Source: Blastococcus sp. CPCC 205250 (GTDB lineage: Bacteria > Actinomycetota > Actinomycetes > Mycobacteriales > Geodermatophilaceae). From it: DNA of 64,000 nucleotides. This document shows, piece after piece, positions 16,387 through 24,226 of this stretch (positions are counted from its first letter, which is position 1; each line of letters begins with the position of its first letter). The notes below the pieces were generated by a model. The model made no database searches and was not told the origin of the DNA. It saw only the letters and a list, made by a program, of their open reading frames with translations. Both the position numbers and the translations under genes were made by a program. The stretch lies in contig NZ_JABGCG010000013.1 of the NCBI RefSeq assembly GCF_019799925.1, positions 1 through 64,000 on the forward strand, written 5' to 3'.

Positions 16387-17338
16387 CCGCGGCGTCCAGG
16401 GCGGCGCGGGCCAGCGCGGCGGTCGCCCCCGGGTCGGACATGAGCAGCGGGACCTGCCGGACGTCGACGCCCGGCACGTCGGCCGCGTCGCCCGGCGCGA
16501 CCAGCCAGGCGTCGAGCAGGCCGCCGTGGGAGCGGGCGCCGTAGTGCCGCCCGACGCCCTCGGCGCTGACCTCCACGCCCACCACCGGCAGGCACTTGTC
16601 GGCCATGCCGCGCACCGGGCCGCCGCCGACGATGGGGGAGACCCCGACGACCTTCCCCGGTGTGGCCAGGAGCGCCTCGCGCAGCCCGGGGACCCCCAGC
16701 ACGGTGCCGACGGAGACGACCGGGTTGGACGGCGCCAGCAGCACCGCGTCGGCCCGGGCGAACGCCTCCGCGACCCCGGGCGCCGGCCGGGCGGCGTCGA
16801 CGCCCACCTGGACGAACTGGCTGGCCGGCAGCTCGGCCCGGTGACGGATCCACCACTCCTGGAAGTGGATCGCCGCCGGCCGCCCCGAGTCGGGATCGGT
16901 GACGACGACGTGGGTCTCCACCCGCTGGTCGCTCATCGGCAGCAGCTCCACACCGGGCTGCCAGCGGTCGGCCAGCGCCGCGGTGACCTGCGAGAGCGGG
17001 TAGCCGGCGTCGAGCATCCGGGTGCGGATCAGGTGGGTGGCCAGGTCGCGGTCGCCCAGGCCGAACCAGGTGGGCTCCGCGCCGTAGGCGGCCAGCTCCT
17101 CCTTGACCCGCCAGGTCTCGCCGGCCAGGCCCCACCCGCGCTCGGGGTCGATGCCCCCGCCGAGGGTGTACATCACCGTGTCGAGGTCGGGGCAGATGCG
17201 CATGCCGTGCAGCGTCACGTCGTCGCCGGTGTTGACCACCGCGGTGATGCGTGACCCGGGCGTGACGTCCTTGAGTCCGGAGAGGAACCGGGCGCCGCCG
17301 ATGCCACCGGCCAGTACGACGATCTCCACGAAGTTCAT
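16379..17338 (-). CDS. fbiA: 2-phospho-L-lactate/phosphoenolpyruvyl transferase FbiA (CofD)
   Basis: FbiA joins the activated three-carbon unit to the deazaflavin Fo, giving (dehydro)F420-0. The 319-residue protein begins with VVLAGGIGGARFLSGL, followed by VVNTGDDVTLHGMRICPDLDT, WFGLGDRDLATHL, LLAPSNPVVSVGTVL and VVGVSPIVGGGPVRGMADKC, all diagnostic for CofD. Length is normal. It is the first gene of an fbiA-fbiB operon, divergent from whiB2, exactly as Rv3261-Rv3262 versus Rv3260c. Confidence 0.95.
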   Translation of the reverse strand: MNFVEIVVLAGGIGGARFLSGLKDVTPGSRITAVVNTGDDVTLHGMRICPDLDTVMYTLGGGIDPERGWGLAGETWRVKEELAAYGAEPTWFGLGDRDLATHLIRTRMLDAGYPLSQVTAALADRWQPGVELLPMSDQRVETHVVVTDPDSGRPAAIHFQEWWIRHRAELPASQFVQVGVDAARPAPGVAEAFARADAVLLAPSNPVVSVGTVLGVPGLREALLATPGKVVGVSPIVGGGPVRGMADKCLPVVGVEVSAEGVGRHYGARSHGGLLDAWLVAPGDAADVPGVDVRQVPLLMSDPGATAALARAALDAAGV

Positions 17339-17567
17339 GGTGCCCCATGGGCACTTGTCGACTGTTCGCCCGGCGTGTCGCGGCCCAGGACGAGATCTGA
17401 CGAACGATCTGTGACTGATGGGGCTCCTGTGGTCATTTGGTTACACCACGCGAGGTTGACGGTCACCCAACGACACGCGTGTAATTCCCGCGGTGTCGCC
17501 GAGCGCTGAGCCCCGGGAACGTCCCGCGGATCGCCCCGGCGACGAGAGCGAGAGGGGACGCATCGAC
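17339..17567. promoter_or_regulatory. Divergent fbiA/whiB2 control region
   Basis: This 229-base region is less GC-rich than its flanks. It holds a direct repeat of GATCTG (near 17394 and 17406), an MtrA-like GTCA-N4-GTTACA element at 17431-17447 and the whiB2 promoter at 17456-17485. The 5' leader of whiB2 is about 75 bases. Confidence 0.5.
17456..17485 (+). promoter_or_regulatory. Sigma-70-like promoter of whiB2
   Basis: A TTGACG -35 box at 17456-17461 and a TGTAAT -10 box at 17480-17485 are separated by 18 bases. This is the best two-box promoter in the window. Confidence 0.6.
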
Positions 17568-17903
17568 ATGGCAGAGGTGTCGTGGTTGAGCGACTACGTG
17601 AGCGCGTCGGAGCGGTCGGCCGACCGGGGCACCGTCGCCTCGACTCCCGCCTTCGGCAGCCTGCTGGGGCTGGGCGAGGACGACGCCCAGTCGTGGCAGG
17701 AGCGGGCGCTGTGCGCCGAGACCGACCCGGAGGCGTTCTTCCCGGAGAAGGGCGGCTCCACCCGCGAGGCCAAGAAGATCTGCACCGGCTGCGAGGTCAA
17801 GGCCGAGTGCCTGGAGTACGCGCTGGCCAACGACGAGCGCTTCGGCATCTGGGGCGGCCTCTCCGAGCGCGAGCGTCGCCGGGTGCGCCGCCGCGCCGTC
17901 TAG
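17568..17903 (+). CDS. whiB2: WhiB-family iron-sulfur regulator, WhiB2/WhmD type
   Basis: WhiB proteins bind a 4Fe-4S cluster and partner with the main sigma factor; WhiB2 controls septation. The 111-residue product has Cys49, Cys72, Cys75 and Cys81 in the C-x22-C-x2-C-x5-C arrangement, then the turn motif GIWGGLSERERR and a basic tail. The block TDPEAFFPEKGGSTREAKKI is nearly that of Rv3260c. ATG 17568 follows AGAGGGGA by about 9 bases; an upstream in-frame start at 17493 is possible but lies just at the promoter. N-terminal extension of about 25 residues relative to mycobacterial WhiB2. Confidence 0.92.
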   Translation: MAEVSWLSDYVSASERSADRGTVASTPAFGSLLGLGEDDAQSWQERALCAETDPEAFFPEKGGSTREAKKICTGCEVKAECLEYALANDERFGIWGGLSERERRRVRRRAV

Positions 17904-18018
17904 CGGAGGACCTCCCGAGGAGGCCCCTCCCACCCCCGCCGCGCGCGAGCGCGCCGCGGGCCCGGCGATGGGGACGAGTGCAGCCGTCGATGCGTCGAGC
18001 ATCGGCGGCTGTGGTCGT

Positions 18019-18855
18019 ATGGGGGCCGTGCAGACGCGGGTGGTGACCGGCCGCGAGGGCGTCGTCCGGGAGATCCGCGCCGCCGCGCCGCTGATGGCCG
18101 CGCTGCGCGCCCCGGTCCCCGCGCGGGCGCCGTGGCTGACCGCGGTGCTGAACCTCCGCACGGCCCGCCCCGTGGCGGTGGTGGTCGAGCGGGACGCCGC
18201 CTCCCGGCCCGACGGGCTCGCGCTGCTGGCGGTCCGCCGCCGGGGGACCGCCCTGCGGCTCACGCTGCTCGGGGACCCCGACGGCGCGATGGCGGACCTG
18301 CTCCCGCCCGGGCGGCCCCCGGCCCGCCTCCTCGCCCGGGACGACGAGGTGGCCGCGCGGCTCGCCGCCGGCGTGCTCGCCCTCACCGACGGCCGGCGGA
18401 CCCCGTGGTCCCTGTCGCTGGCCGGTCTGCCGATGGGCGACCCGACCGCCCGTGCCCTCGGGGCCCTGCGTCCGGACGCGGCCTTCGCCACCGCCCGCAC
18501 CAGCCGCCTGGTCGACCGGCTGGACTCCCTCGGCGCCCCGGTCGTCCGCAGCCGCGACCCCCGCGACCTCGAGCACCGGCTGCCGGCCCTGCTCGCCGCC
18601 CAGCCCGATCCCCGGATCCGGCTCGCCCTGCGGGCCACCGCGCGGCTGCACGCGGCCATCGGCCAGGTCGAGGTCGCCGCGGTGACCGAGGGCGACCGCC
18701 TGCGGGCCGCCCTGCTGACCCTGGTGGAGGGTGCCGACCGGCTCCCGTGGGTCGGCTGCGGCGAGCCGGCCGCCCTGGCCCGCGAGATGGGCGCCCCGGC
18801 CACGTCGCTGCGGGTGGCCGACGGGTGGCTCAGCCGCCCCGTCGCACCGCGCTGA
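18019..18855 (+). CDS. Uncharacterised protein
   Basis: I do not recognise this 278-residue protein. It is Ala/Arg/Leu-rich, without clear membrane segments, signal peptide or metal motif. Notable strings are VAVVVERDAASRPDG near the N-terminus and ALLTLVEGADRLPWVG near the C-terminus. ATG 18019 is used; GTG 18028 is equally possible. The coding region overlaps the 3' end of the convergent gene by 26 bases. It follows whiB2, but the gap of 115 bases suggests a separate transcript. Confidence 0.6.
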   Translation: MGAVQTRVVTGREGVVREIRAAAPLMAALRAPVPARAPWLTAVLNLRTARPVAVVVERDAASRPDGLALLAVRRRGTALRLTLLGDPDGAMADLLPPGRPPARLLARDDEVAARLAAGVLALTDGRRTPWSLSLAGLPMGDPTARALGALRPDAAFATARTSRLVDRLDSLGAPVVRSRDPRDLEHRLPALLAAQPDPRIRLALRATARLHAAIGQVEVAAVTEGDRLRAALLTLVEGADRLPWVGCGEPAALAREMGAPATSLRVADGWLSRPVAPR

Positions 18856-19834
18856 CCGCGGGGTCGCGCAGCGCCGGCGTCCGGTCGGTGCCCAGGAACA
18901 GCGTGCCGCGCGCGGCCGTCTCCGTGCCGGGGTCGGCCGGCGCCTCGGCCGCGAGCGTCACGGTGAGGTCGTACACCCGGCCCGTGTAGACCGGCGCCCC
19001 GCCCGCGGGGCGCGTGTAGGTGGGGAACCGGCCGGTTAGCCGCAGCCCGCCGTCGGCGACGGTGCTGGCCAGGGCCGGCGAGGGCAGGTCGGCGTACTCG
19101 ACCGGGCCGGGGGAGCACCCGGCCGCCGCCGGGTCGGCGGGCGCACCGGCGGACAGGCAGTTCCAGGTCGGCAGCCGCAGGTGGGCCAGCGCCGTGCCGT
19201 CGGTCCGGCGGGTCACGCTGACCGCCGGGACGGCGACCGTCACCCCCACGGCGCGGCGCTCGAGCACCAGCGGCGCGAACGCCAGCCGGGCGAGCCACCC
19301 CCCGGTGTCCAGCGGGACCGACAGGGCCGCGAGCGCGCCCGCGCCGGGGTCGCCCGGCGCGGGGTCCGGCGGCACCGGGGGCAGCTCCGGCACCGGGCGA
19401 GGGGGCTGGACCGACGCCGGCGTCCCCGCGGGCGCGCTGCCGGCGGGGCGGTCGTCGCCGGCTCCCGCGTCGACGCGGGCGAGGCCGGCCAGCAGCGCCA
19501 CCAGGGCCAGCGCGGCGGCGGCCATCGCGAGGACGACCCGGCCTGCCGACGGTCCGCCGTCCTCGCCGCGGGGCGGTACGGGGGTGGGCGCGACCCGGGC
19601 CCGCGCCGGCCGCGGCCGCTCGGGGACGGCCCCGGGGGTCCCCGGTGGCGCCGCGCCGAAGCCCGGCAGGTCGTCGTCCGGGAAGGCCGCGCGCGGCGGG
19701 GACGCGGCGGGCGCCGCCGGCACCGGCCGCGGGCGCCGGCGGCCGGCGGGTGCGGCGAGCAGCCCGGCCACCCCGAGGAGGACCGCGCCCAGCACGAGCC
19801 AGGGCACGGGGGCGGCGTCCATCGCGCCCAGCAT
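18830..19834 (-). CDS. Uncharacterised two-TM protein with extracytoplasmic domain
   Basis: 334 residues with two hydrophobic helices (about 10-30, and about 100-120 with VVLAMAAAALALVALLAGLA) joined by a Pro/Arg-rich cytosolic linker. A Pro-rich stretch and a globular domain of about 190 residues follow. That domain holds two cysteines that could pair (in TWNCLSAG and AAAGCSPG). The start may be ATG 19834 or 19822. No family recognised; the topology suggests a domain exposed outside the membrane. Confidence 0.55.
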   Translation of the reverse strand: MLGAMDAAPVPWLVLGAVLLGVAGLLAAPAGRRRPRPVPAAPAASPPRAAFPDDDLPGFGAAPPGTPGAVPERPRPARARVAPTPVPPRGEDGGPSAGRVVLAMAAAALALVALLAGLARVDAGAGDDRPAGSAPAGTPASVQPPRPVPELPPVPPDPAPGDPGAGALAALSVPLDTGGWLARLAFAPLVLERRAVGVTVAVPAVSVTRRTDGTALAHLRLPTWNCLSAGAPADPAAAGCSPGPVEYADLPSPALASTVADGGLRLTGRFPTYTRPAGGAPVYTGRVYDLTVTLAAEAPADPGTETAARGTLFLGTDRTPALRDPAVSAVRRGG

Positions 19835-19911
19835 CGCAGCACGGTCCGCGGGGCCCCGGACGGCGGAACCCCTGCGTGCGGCGCCACCGGGGAGGCTGCG
19901 ACGATCCGGGC

Positions 19912-20796
19912 ATGGTCGGCAACGGGCCCGGCGCCGCCGAGGGCGCCCTCAGAGAGCGGTTGGAGGCGCTGCTCGCCGAGCTGGGGGTGGCGTCGGCATC
20001 GCTCACCGTCGCCGACCACGCCGCGGGGCTGGGCACCGTCACCGGGGTGCTGCCCGACCGGGTCCTGGACCTGGCGGTCACCGAGAGCGGCCGCCGCCGC
20101 CTGCGCGCCGAGCTGCGCGGCCGGCGCTGGGCCGAGGAGCGCGGCATCGGCGTGCCCGAGGTGCTCGCTGCCGCCGACGACGGCCGCTGGCTGCTCTCCC
20201 GCCGGCTGCACCCGGCGCCGTCGGGCGGACCGCGCTGGACCGAGGCCGCCGTCGACGCCGCCGTCCGCATCGCCCCGCTGCCCGCGCCGCCCGGGGCGCC
20301 CTGGCAGCCGCCGGGCGGGCGCGGGCTGAGCCGGGTCCGCGGCACGGTGACCGACGCCGGGCGGCTGCTGCGCGCGGGGGTGCGCCTGGGCGAGCTGCGG
20401 GCCGTCCGCGCCGCCGCGGCCCAGCTGCCGCTGTCGGAGGTCACCCACGGCGACCTCTGCGCCCCCAACGCCGTCCTCGACGTCGAGCGGGGGCTCGTCG
20501 TGCTCGAGTGGACCGGGGTGCGGGCCGCCCCGCGCCACCGCGACCTGCTCACGCTCTGGGCCACGACGCCCGACGAGGAGGACCGAGCCGAGATCGCCGA
20601 GGTGGTCCTCGAGCGCACCGCCGGCTGGGAGGAGCCCGACGTCGGCCTGCTGTGGCACGCCGTGGCGCTGGAGCAGCTCGTCGAGCGGGTGACCGGCTCC
20701 GGCCGGGCCGAGGGACCCGACGTCGCCGCTGCCCGTGCCCGCCTGGCCGAGGCCCGGGGACGCGCCGTGGACCTGGGCAGCCCCGTCAGCTCCTGA
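19912..20796 (+). CDS. Phosphotransferase-like (APH-fold) protein
   Basis: 294 residues. The C-terminal half resembles aminoglycoside-phosphotransferase/kinase-like folds: VTHGDLCAPNAVLD fits the HGD-x4-N catalytic loop and GLVVLEWTGV occupies the place of the metal-binding strand, but with Glu-Trp instead of the usual Asp. The N-terminus (about 1-120) lacks a clear nucleotide-binding Lys motif. Substrate unknown. The weak GACGAT box 6 bases before the ATG is not convincing as a promoter. Confidence 0.55.
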   Translation: MVGNGPGAAEGALRERLEALLAELGVASASLTVADHAAGLGTVTGVLPDRVLDLAVTESGRRRLRAELRGRRWAEERGIGVPEVLAAADDGRWLLSRRLHPAPSGGPRWTEAAVDAAVRIAPLPAPPGAPWQPPGGRGLSRVRGTVTDAGRLLRAGVRLGELRAVRAAAAQLPLSEVTHGDLCAPNAVLDVERGLVVLEWTGVRAAPRHRDLLTLWATTPDEEDRAEIAEVVLERTAGWEEPDVGLLWHAVALEQLVERVTGSGRAEGPDVAAARARLAEARGRAVDLGSPVSS

Positions 20797-20812
20797 GCCC
20801 GGCGCCGCGGCG

Positions 20813-21280
20813 TCACTCGGTGGGGTCGATCTCCTCGGGGTCGCGGCCCAGCAGTACGGCCACCTGGTCGACGACGACGTCGCGCACCAGGTCGGCGAGG
20901 TCGTCATGGTCGTGCGCCCGGATCTCCAGCGGCCGGCGGTAGACGACGATCCGGGCGGGAACGTCCCGGCCGCCCTCCCGGTGCGCGGGCAGCACGCGCG
21001 CCAGCGGCACGCTGCTGTCGTCGAGCACGTCGGCGTCGAGGACGACCTCGTCGGGGCTGGTGTGCTCCACCCAGGGCACGTCCTCGACGGCGAACTCCAC
21101 GCCCGCGAGCTCCCGCTCCCACCGCCGCTCGAGGTCCTCGACGGCGTCGAGCACCAGGTCGTCGAACTGCTCGGCACGGCTGCGCGACAGCGGCACCTCG
21201 ACCGGCACCAGGCGCCCGCGCAGCCCTCGACCGTGCCGGTCCCGGCGGGACCGGACCGGGCGGCGGGGAGGTCGGCTCAT
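20813..21280 (-). CDS. Metallopeptidase-fold (Zincin_1-like) protein lacking HExxH
   Basis: The 155-residue protein corresponds to Rv3259-type minimal metalloprotease-like proteins: a basic N-terminus, LVLDAVEDLERRWERELAGVEFAVEDVP, and RIVVYRRPLEIRAHDHDDL leading to the active-site helix. In that helix the expected HExxH reads DQVAV (within RDVVVDQVAVLLG), so zinc binding and peptidase activity are doubtful. Its place between whiB2 and the DUF3499/phosphomannomutase genes matches the mycobacterial order. Transcribed from its own TACCCT box. Confidence 0.7.
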   Translation of the reverse strand: MSRPPRRPVRSRRDRHGRGLRGRLVPVEVPLSRSRAEQFDDLVLDAVEDLERRWERELAGVEFAVEDVPWVEHTSPDEVVLDADVLDDSSVPLARVLPAHREGGRDVPARIVVYRRPLEIRAHDHDDLADLVRDVVVDQVAVLLGRDPEEIDPTE

Positions 21281-21289
21281 GGCGGCAGA

Positions 21290-21295
21290 AGGGTA
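21290..21295 (-). promoter_or_regulatory. -10 box TACCCT for the metallopeptidase-like gene
   Basis: On the minus strand TACCCT ends 9 bases before the ATG at 21280; no ribosome site is visible. Confidence 0.4.
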
Positions 21296-21299
21296 CGTC

Positions 21300-22067
21300 T
21301 CAGCGGGGGAGACGTCGCCACAGCGCGCGGGGCGTGACCCGCATCAGGCCCGACAGCAGCCGCAGCGACCCGGGCACCCACACGACCTCCCGGTCGCGGG
21401 CCAGCGCGGCGACCACCGCGTCGGCGACGGTGTCCGGCGTGCTCGACAGCGGCGCCGGCGACATCCCGGCGGTCATCCGGCCGACGACGAAGCCCGGGCG
21501 GACCAGCAGCAGCCGCACACCCGACCCGGCCAGCGCGTCGGCGAGGCCGCTGGCGAACCCGTCGAGCCCGGCCTTGGCCGAGCCGTACACGTAGTTCGCC
21601 CGGCGCACCCGCCAGCCCGCGACGGAGGAGAAGACGACGACGCGCCCCCGGCCGGCCTCCCGGTACCGCCGCGCGAGCAGCGTCAGCACGTGCACCTGGG
21701 CGACGTAGTCGGTGTGCACCACGGCCACCGCCGCGGCCGGGTCCCGCTCGGCGGCGGCCTGGTCGCCGAGCACGCCGAAGGCGACCAGCGTGGTCCCGGG
21801 CAGCCCGTGCCGCCGCTCGACCCCGTCCAGCACGCCGGCGTGCCCGGCGAGGTCGTCGGCGTCGAACTCGACGGTGTCGACCGTCGTCGCGCCGGCCTCG
21901 CGCAGGACGCGCACCTCGTCGTCCAGGGCGTCGGCGCGCCGCGCCGCGAGGACGACGGTCCGCGCGCCGGCGGCGACGAGCCGCCGGGCCACGGCGAGCC
22001 CGATCTCGCTGCGCCCGCCGAGGACGAGCACCGGGTCGGCGGTCGCGCTCAGGGGGTCGCTCCTCAC
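21300..22067 (-). CDS. dprE2: Decaprenylphospho-2-keto-ribose reductase DprE2
   Basis: DprE2 reduces the keto intermediate made by DprE1 to decaprenyl-phospho-arabinose, the arabinose donor for AftA. The 255-residue SDR has VLVLGGRSEIGLAVARRLV, VAFGVLGDQAAAERD, the Ser motif VVFSSVAGWRVRRANYVYGSAKAGLDGF with YxxxK, and RLLLVRPGFVVGRMTAGM. These match Rv3791 closely as I remember it, including RVRRANFVYGSTKAGLDGF. GTG 22067 gives a length equal to the mycobacterial enzyme (254). DprE1 is not in the window. Confidence 0.85.
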   Translation of the reverse strand: MRSDPLSATADPVLVLGGRSEIGLAVARRLVAAGARTVVLAARRADALDDEVRVLREAGATTVDTVEFDADDLAGHAGVLDGVERRHGLPGTTLVAFGVLGDQAAAERDPAAAVAVVHTDYVAQVHVLTLLARRYREAGRGRVVVFSSVAGWRVRRANYVYGSAKAGLDGFASGLADALAGSGVRLLLVRPGFVVGRMTAGMSPAPLSSTPDTVADAVVAALARDREVVWVPGSLRLLSGLMRVTPRALWRRLPR

Positions 22068-22177
22068 GGGGTCATCGTGCAGGATGTGGCGCCTGCAGTC
22101 GTCACCGGAGAAACCCGGTGCGCCTGCTCCCATCCCCGCGCCCGCGCGTCTACTGTCTGGCCCGTGAGGAACCGGTG

Positions 22178-22528
22178 GTGAGGCAGTCACGTCGCTGCTC
22201 GCGCAGCGGCTGCGCGCAACCGGCAGCGGCGACCCTGACCTACGTGTACGCGGAGTCCACCGCTGTCGTCGGTCCGTTGGCGACGTTCTCGGAACCGCAC
22301 AGCTACGACCTCTGCGAGTTCCACGCCGAGCGGCTGACCGTGCCCCGCGGCTGGGAGGTCGTGCGGCACGAGATCGACGTCGACGACGTCGGCCCGACCG
22401 GGGACGACCTGCTGGCCCTGGCCGACGCGGTCCGCGAGGCCGCCCGGCCCGAGCCGCCGCGCGACCCGGCCGACGACGGACGCGGCACGCGCCGCGGCCA
22501 CCTGCGGGTCCTGCCCGACCTCAGCTGA
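22178..22528 (+). CDS. DUF3499 family protein
   Basis: 116-residue actinobacterial protein of unknown function, corresponding to Rv3258c. It has a CSRSGC zinc-type pair near the N-terminus and CEFHAER further on, giving a possible four-ligand metal site, and the family strings ATLTYVYAESTAVVGPLATFSEPH and LTVPRGWEVVRHE. GTG 22178 (or 22175) follows a GAGGA ribosome site. It always neighbours phosphomannomutase in relatives, as here. Confidence 0.8.
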   Translation: MRQSRRCSRSGCAQPAAATLTYVYAESTAVVGPLATFSEPHSYDLCEFHAERLTVPRGWEVVRHEIDVDDVGPTGDDLLALADAVREAARPEPPRDPADDGRGTRRGHLRVLPDLS

Positions 22529-22549
22529 GCACCCGGACCGGTGGCTCCC

Positions 22550-22555
22550 TAGGAT
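22550..22555 (+). promoter_or_regulatory. -10 box TAGGAT for the phosphomannomutase operon
   Basis: TAGGAT would start transcription near 22563, giving a leader of about 48 bases before the GTG at 22611; a GAGGGGCGAGG stretch lies in that leader. Confidence 0.4.
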
Positions 22556-22610
22556 CGACGAGCGCCGGCCGGGGAGTCGTCGCGCGGATCCGTGAGGGGC
22601 GAGGCGACGC

Positions 22611-23975
22611 GTGGGGAACCTGAGTTCGATCATCAAGGCCTACGACGTCCGCGGGGTGGTCCCCGACCAGTGGGACGAGAGCGTCGCCCGCCGCATCGGC
22701 GCGGCCTTCGCCGAGTTCGTGCACGCCGAGAGCGGCGCGACCGCCGTCGTCACCGCCCACGACATGCGCGACTCGTCGATCCCGCTCTCCCGGGCCTTCG
22801 CCGAGGGGGTCCTCTCCCGCGGCGTCGACGTTGTCGAGGCGGGCCTCGGCTCGACCGACCTCCTCTACTTCGCGGCCGGCTCCCTCGGCGTCCCCGGGGC
22901 GATGTTCACCGCCAGCCACAACCCCGCGCAGTACAACGGCATCAAGATGTGCCGCGCCGGGGCGGCGCCGATCGGCCAGGAGTCGGGGCTGGTCACGATC
23001 CGCGAGTGGGCCGAGCGCGACGACTACGAGCGGGCGCCCGACCGGCAGGCCAGCGTCGGGCAGCGCGACCTGCTGTCGGAGTACGCCGCGTACCTGCGCT
23101 CGCTGGTCGACCTGTCCACGATCCGCCCGCTGCGCGTCGTCGTCGACGCCGGCAACGGGATGGGCGGGCACACCGTGCCGGTCGTGCTCGCGGGGCTGCC
23201 GCTGGACGTGGTGCCCCTGTACTTCGAGCTCGACGGCTCCTTCCCCAACCACGAGGCCAACCCGCTGGACCCGGCCAACCTCGTCGACCTGCAGGCCGCG
23301 GTCGTGCGCGAGGGCGCCGACATCGGCCTCGCCTTCGACGGCGACGCCGACCGGGTCTTCGTCGTCGACGAGCGCGGCGAGCCGGTGAGCCCCTCGGCGA
23401 TCACCGCGCTGGTCGCCGTCCGCGAGCTGGCCAAGGGCCGCGGGACGACGATCATCCACAACCTGATCACCTCGCGGGCGGTGCCGGAGATCGTCCGCGA
23501 GCACGGCGGCGACCCGGTGCGCACCCGCGTCGGGCACTCGTTCATCAAGGCCGAGATGGCCCGCACCGACGCCGTCTTCGGCGGCGAGCACTCGGCCCAC
23601 TACTACTTCCGCGACTTCTGGCGGGCCGACACCGGCATGCTGGCGGCGATGCACGTGCTGGCCGCGCTCGGCGAGCAGAGCCGGACGCTGTCAGAGCTCA
23701 CCGCCGCCTACAGCCGGTACGCCGCGTCGGGGGAGATCAACTCCACGGTGGCCGACGCCGCCGCCCGCACCGCCGAGGTGCGCGCGGCGTACGAGGACGC
23801 CGAGGGCGTCTCGATCGACGAGCTCGACGGGCTCACCGTCGAGCTGCCGGACGGCTCGTGGTTCAACCTGCGGGCCAGCAACACCGAGCCGCTGCTGCGG
23901 CTCAACGTCGAGGCGCCGGATCGGGCGACGATGGAACGGCTACGGGACCGAGTACTGGAGATGGTGCGCGCATGA
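22611..23975 (+). CDS. manB: Phosphomannomutase/phosphoglucomutase
   Basis: Interconverts mannose (or glucose) 6- and 1-phosphates. The 454-residue alpha-D-phosphohexomutase has the phosphoserine loop TASHNPAQYNGIK, the metal site AFDGDADRVFVVD, the sugar-binding GGEHSAHYYFRDFW and the phosphate-binding RASNTEPLLRLNVEA, in the right order. The N-terminus IIKAYDVRGVVPDQW is the classic substrate-loop start. Orthologue of Rv3257c (often called pmmA or manB). Its TGA overlaps the ATG of the next gene (ATGA). Confidence 0.94.
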   Translation: MGNLSSIIKAYDVRGVVPDQWDESVARRIGAAFAEFVHAESGATAVVTAHDMRDSSIPLSRAFAEGVLSRGVDVVEAGLGSTDLLYFAAGSLGVPGAMFTASHNPAQYNGIKMCRAGAAPIGQESGLVTIREWAERDDYERAPDRQASVGQRDLLSEYAAYLRSLVDLSTIRPLRVVVDAGNGMGGHTVPVVLAGLPLDVVPLYFELDGSFPNHEANPLDPANLVDLQAAVVREGADIGLAFDGDADRVFVVDERGEPVSPSAITALVAVRELAKGRGTTIIHNLITSRAVPEIVREHGGDPVRTRVGHSFIKAEMARTDAVFGGEHSAHYYFRDFWRADTGMLAAMHVLAALGEQSRTLSELTAAYSRYAASGEINSTVADAAARTAEVRAAYEDAEGVSIDELDGLTVELPDGSWFNLRASNTEPLLRLNVEAPDRATMERLRDRVLEMVRA

Positions 23976-24226
23976 CCGAGACGACCGGGCAGACCCCGCC
24001 CGCCGCCGGGCCGCTGGGGCTGGACCCCGCGCTGCTGGCGATCCTCGCCTGCCCCGACACCCACCACAGCCCGCTGACTGTGGACGAGGGCGCGAGCGAG
24101 CTGCTGTGCACCACCTGCGAGCGGGCCTTCCCGGTGCGCGACGGCATCCCGGTGCTGCTGCTCGACGAGGCCCGGACCCGGGGCCCCGAGGAGCTCGCTC
24201 GGACCCGGGGGACCACCGGCGCATGA
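23972..24226 (+). CDS. Trm112-like (UPF0434) small zinc-ribbon protein
   Basis: 84-residue protein with the Trm112 core: ILACPDTHHSPLTVDEG, LLCTTCERAFPVRDGIPVLL. One of the usual four Cys ligands is Thr (CPDT instead of CPxC), so zinc binding may be partial. It is linked by ATGA overlaps to the genes on both sides, a tight three-gene unit with the mutase and SIS genes. Trm112 proteins act as partners of methyltransferases elsewhere; the role here is unknown. Confidence 0.75.
   Translation: MTETTGQTPPAAGPLGLDPALLAILACPDTHHSPLTVDEGASELLCTTCERAFPVRDGIPVLLLDEARTRGPEELARTRGTTGA

Noticed and set aside
17463..20816. A 1117-codon open frame on the minus strand across whiB2 and its neighbours
   Set aside because: Opposes WhiB2 and other supported genes, and its composition is that of a shadow frame (Ser/Arg/Ala-rich, no domain).
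23972..24226. Trm112-like gene as a frame-shifted tail of phosphomannomutase
   Set aside because: The mutase is complete with its phosphate-binding C-terminus, and the small gene has its own ATG and a recognisable Trm112 core.
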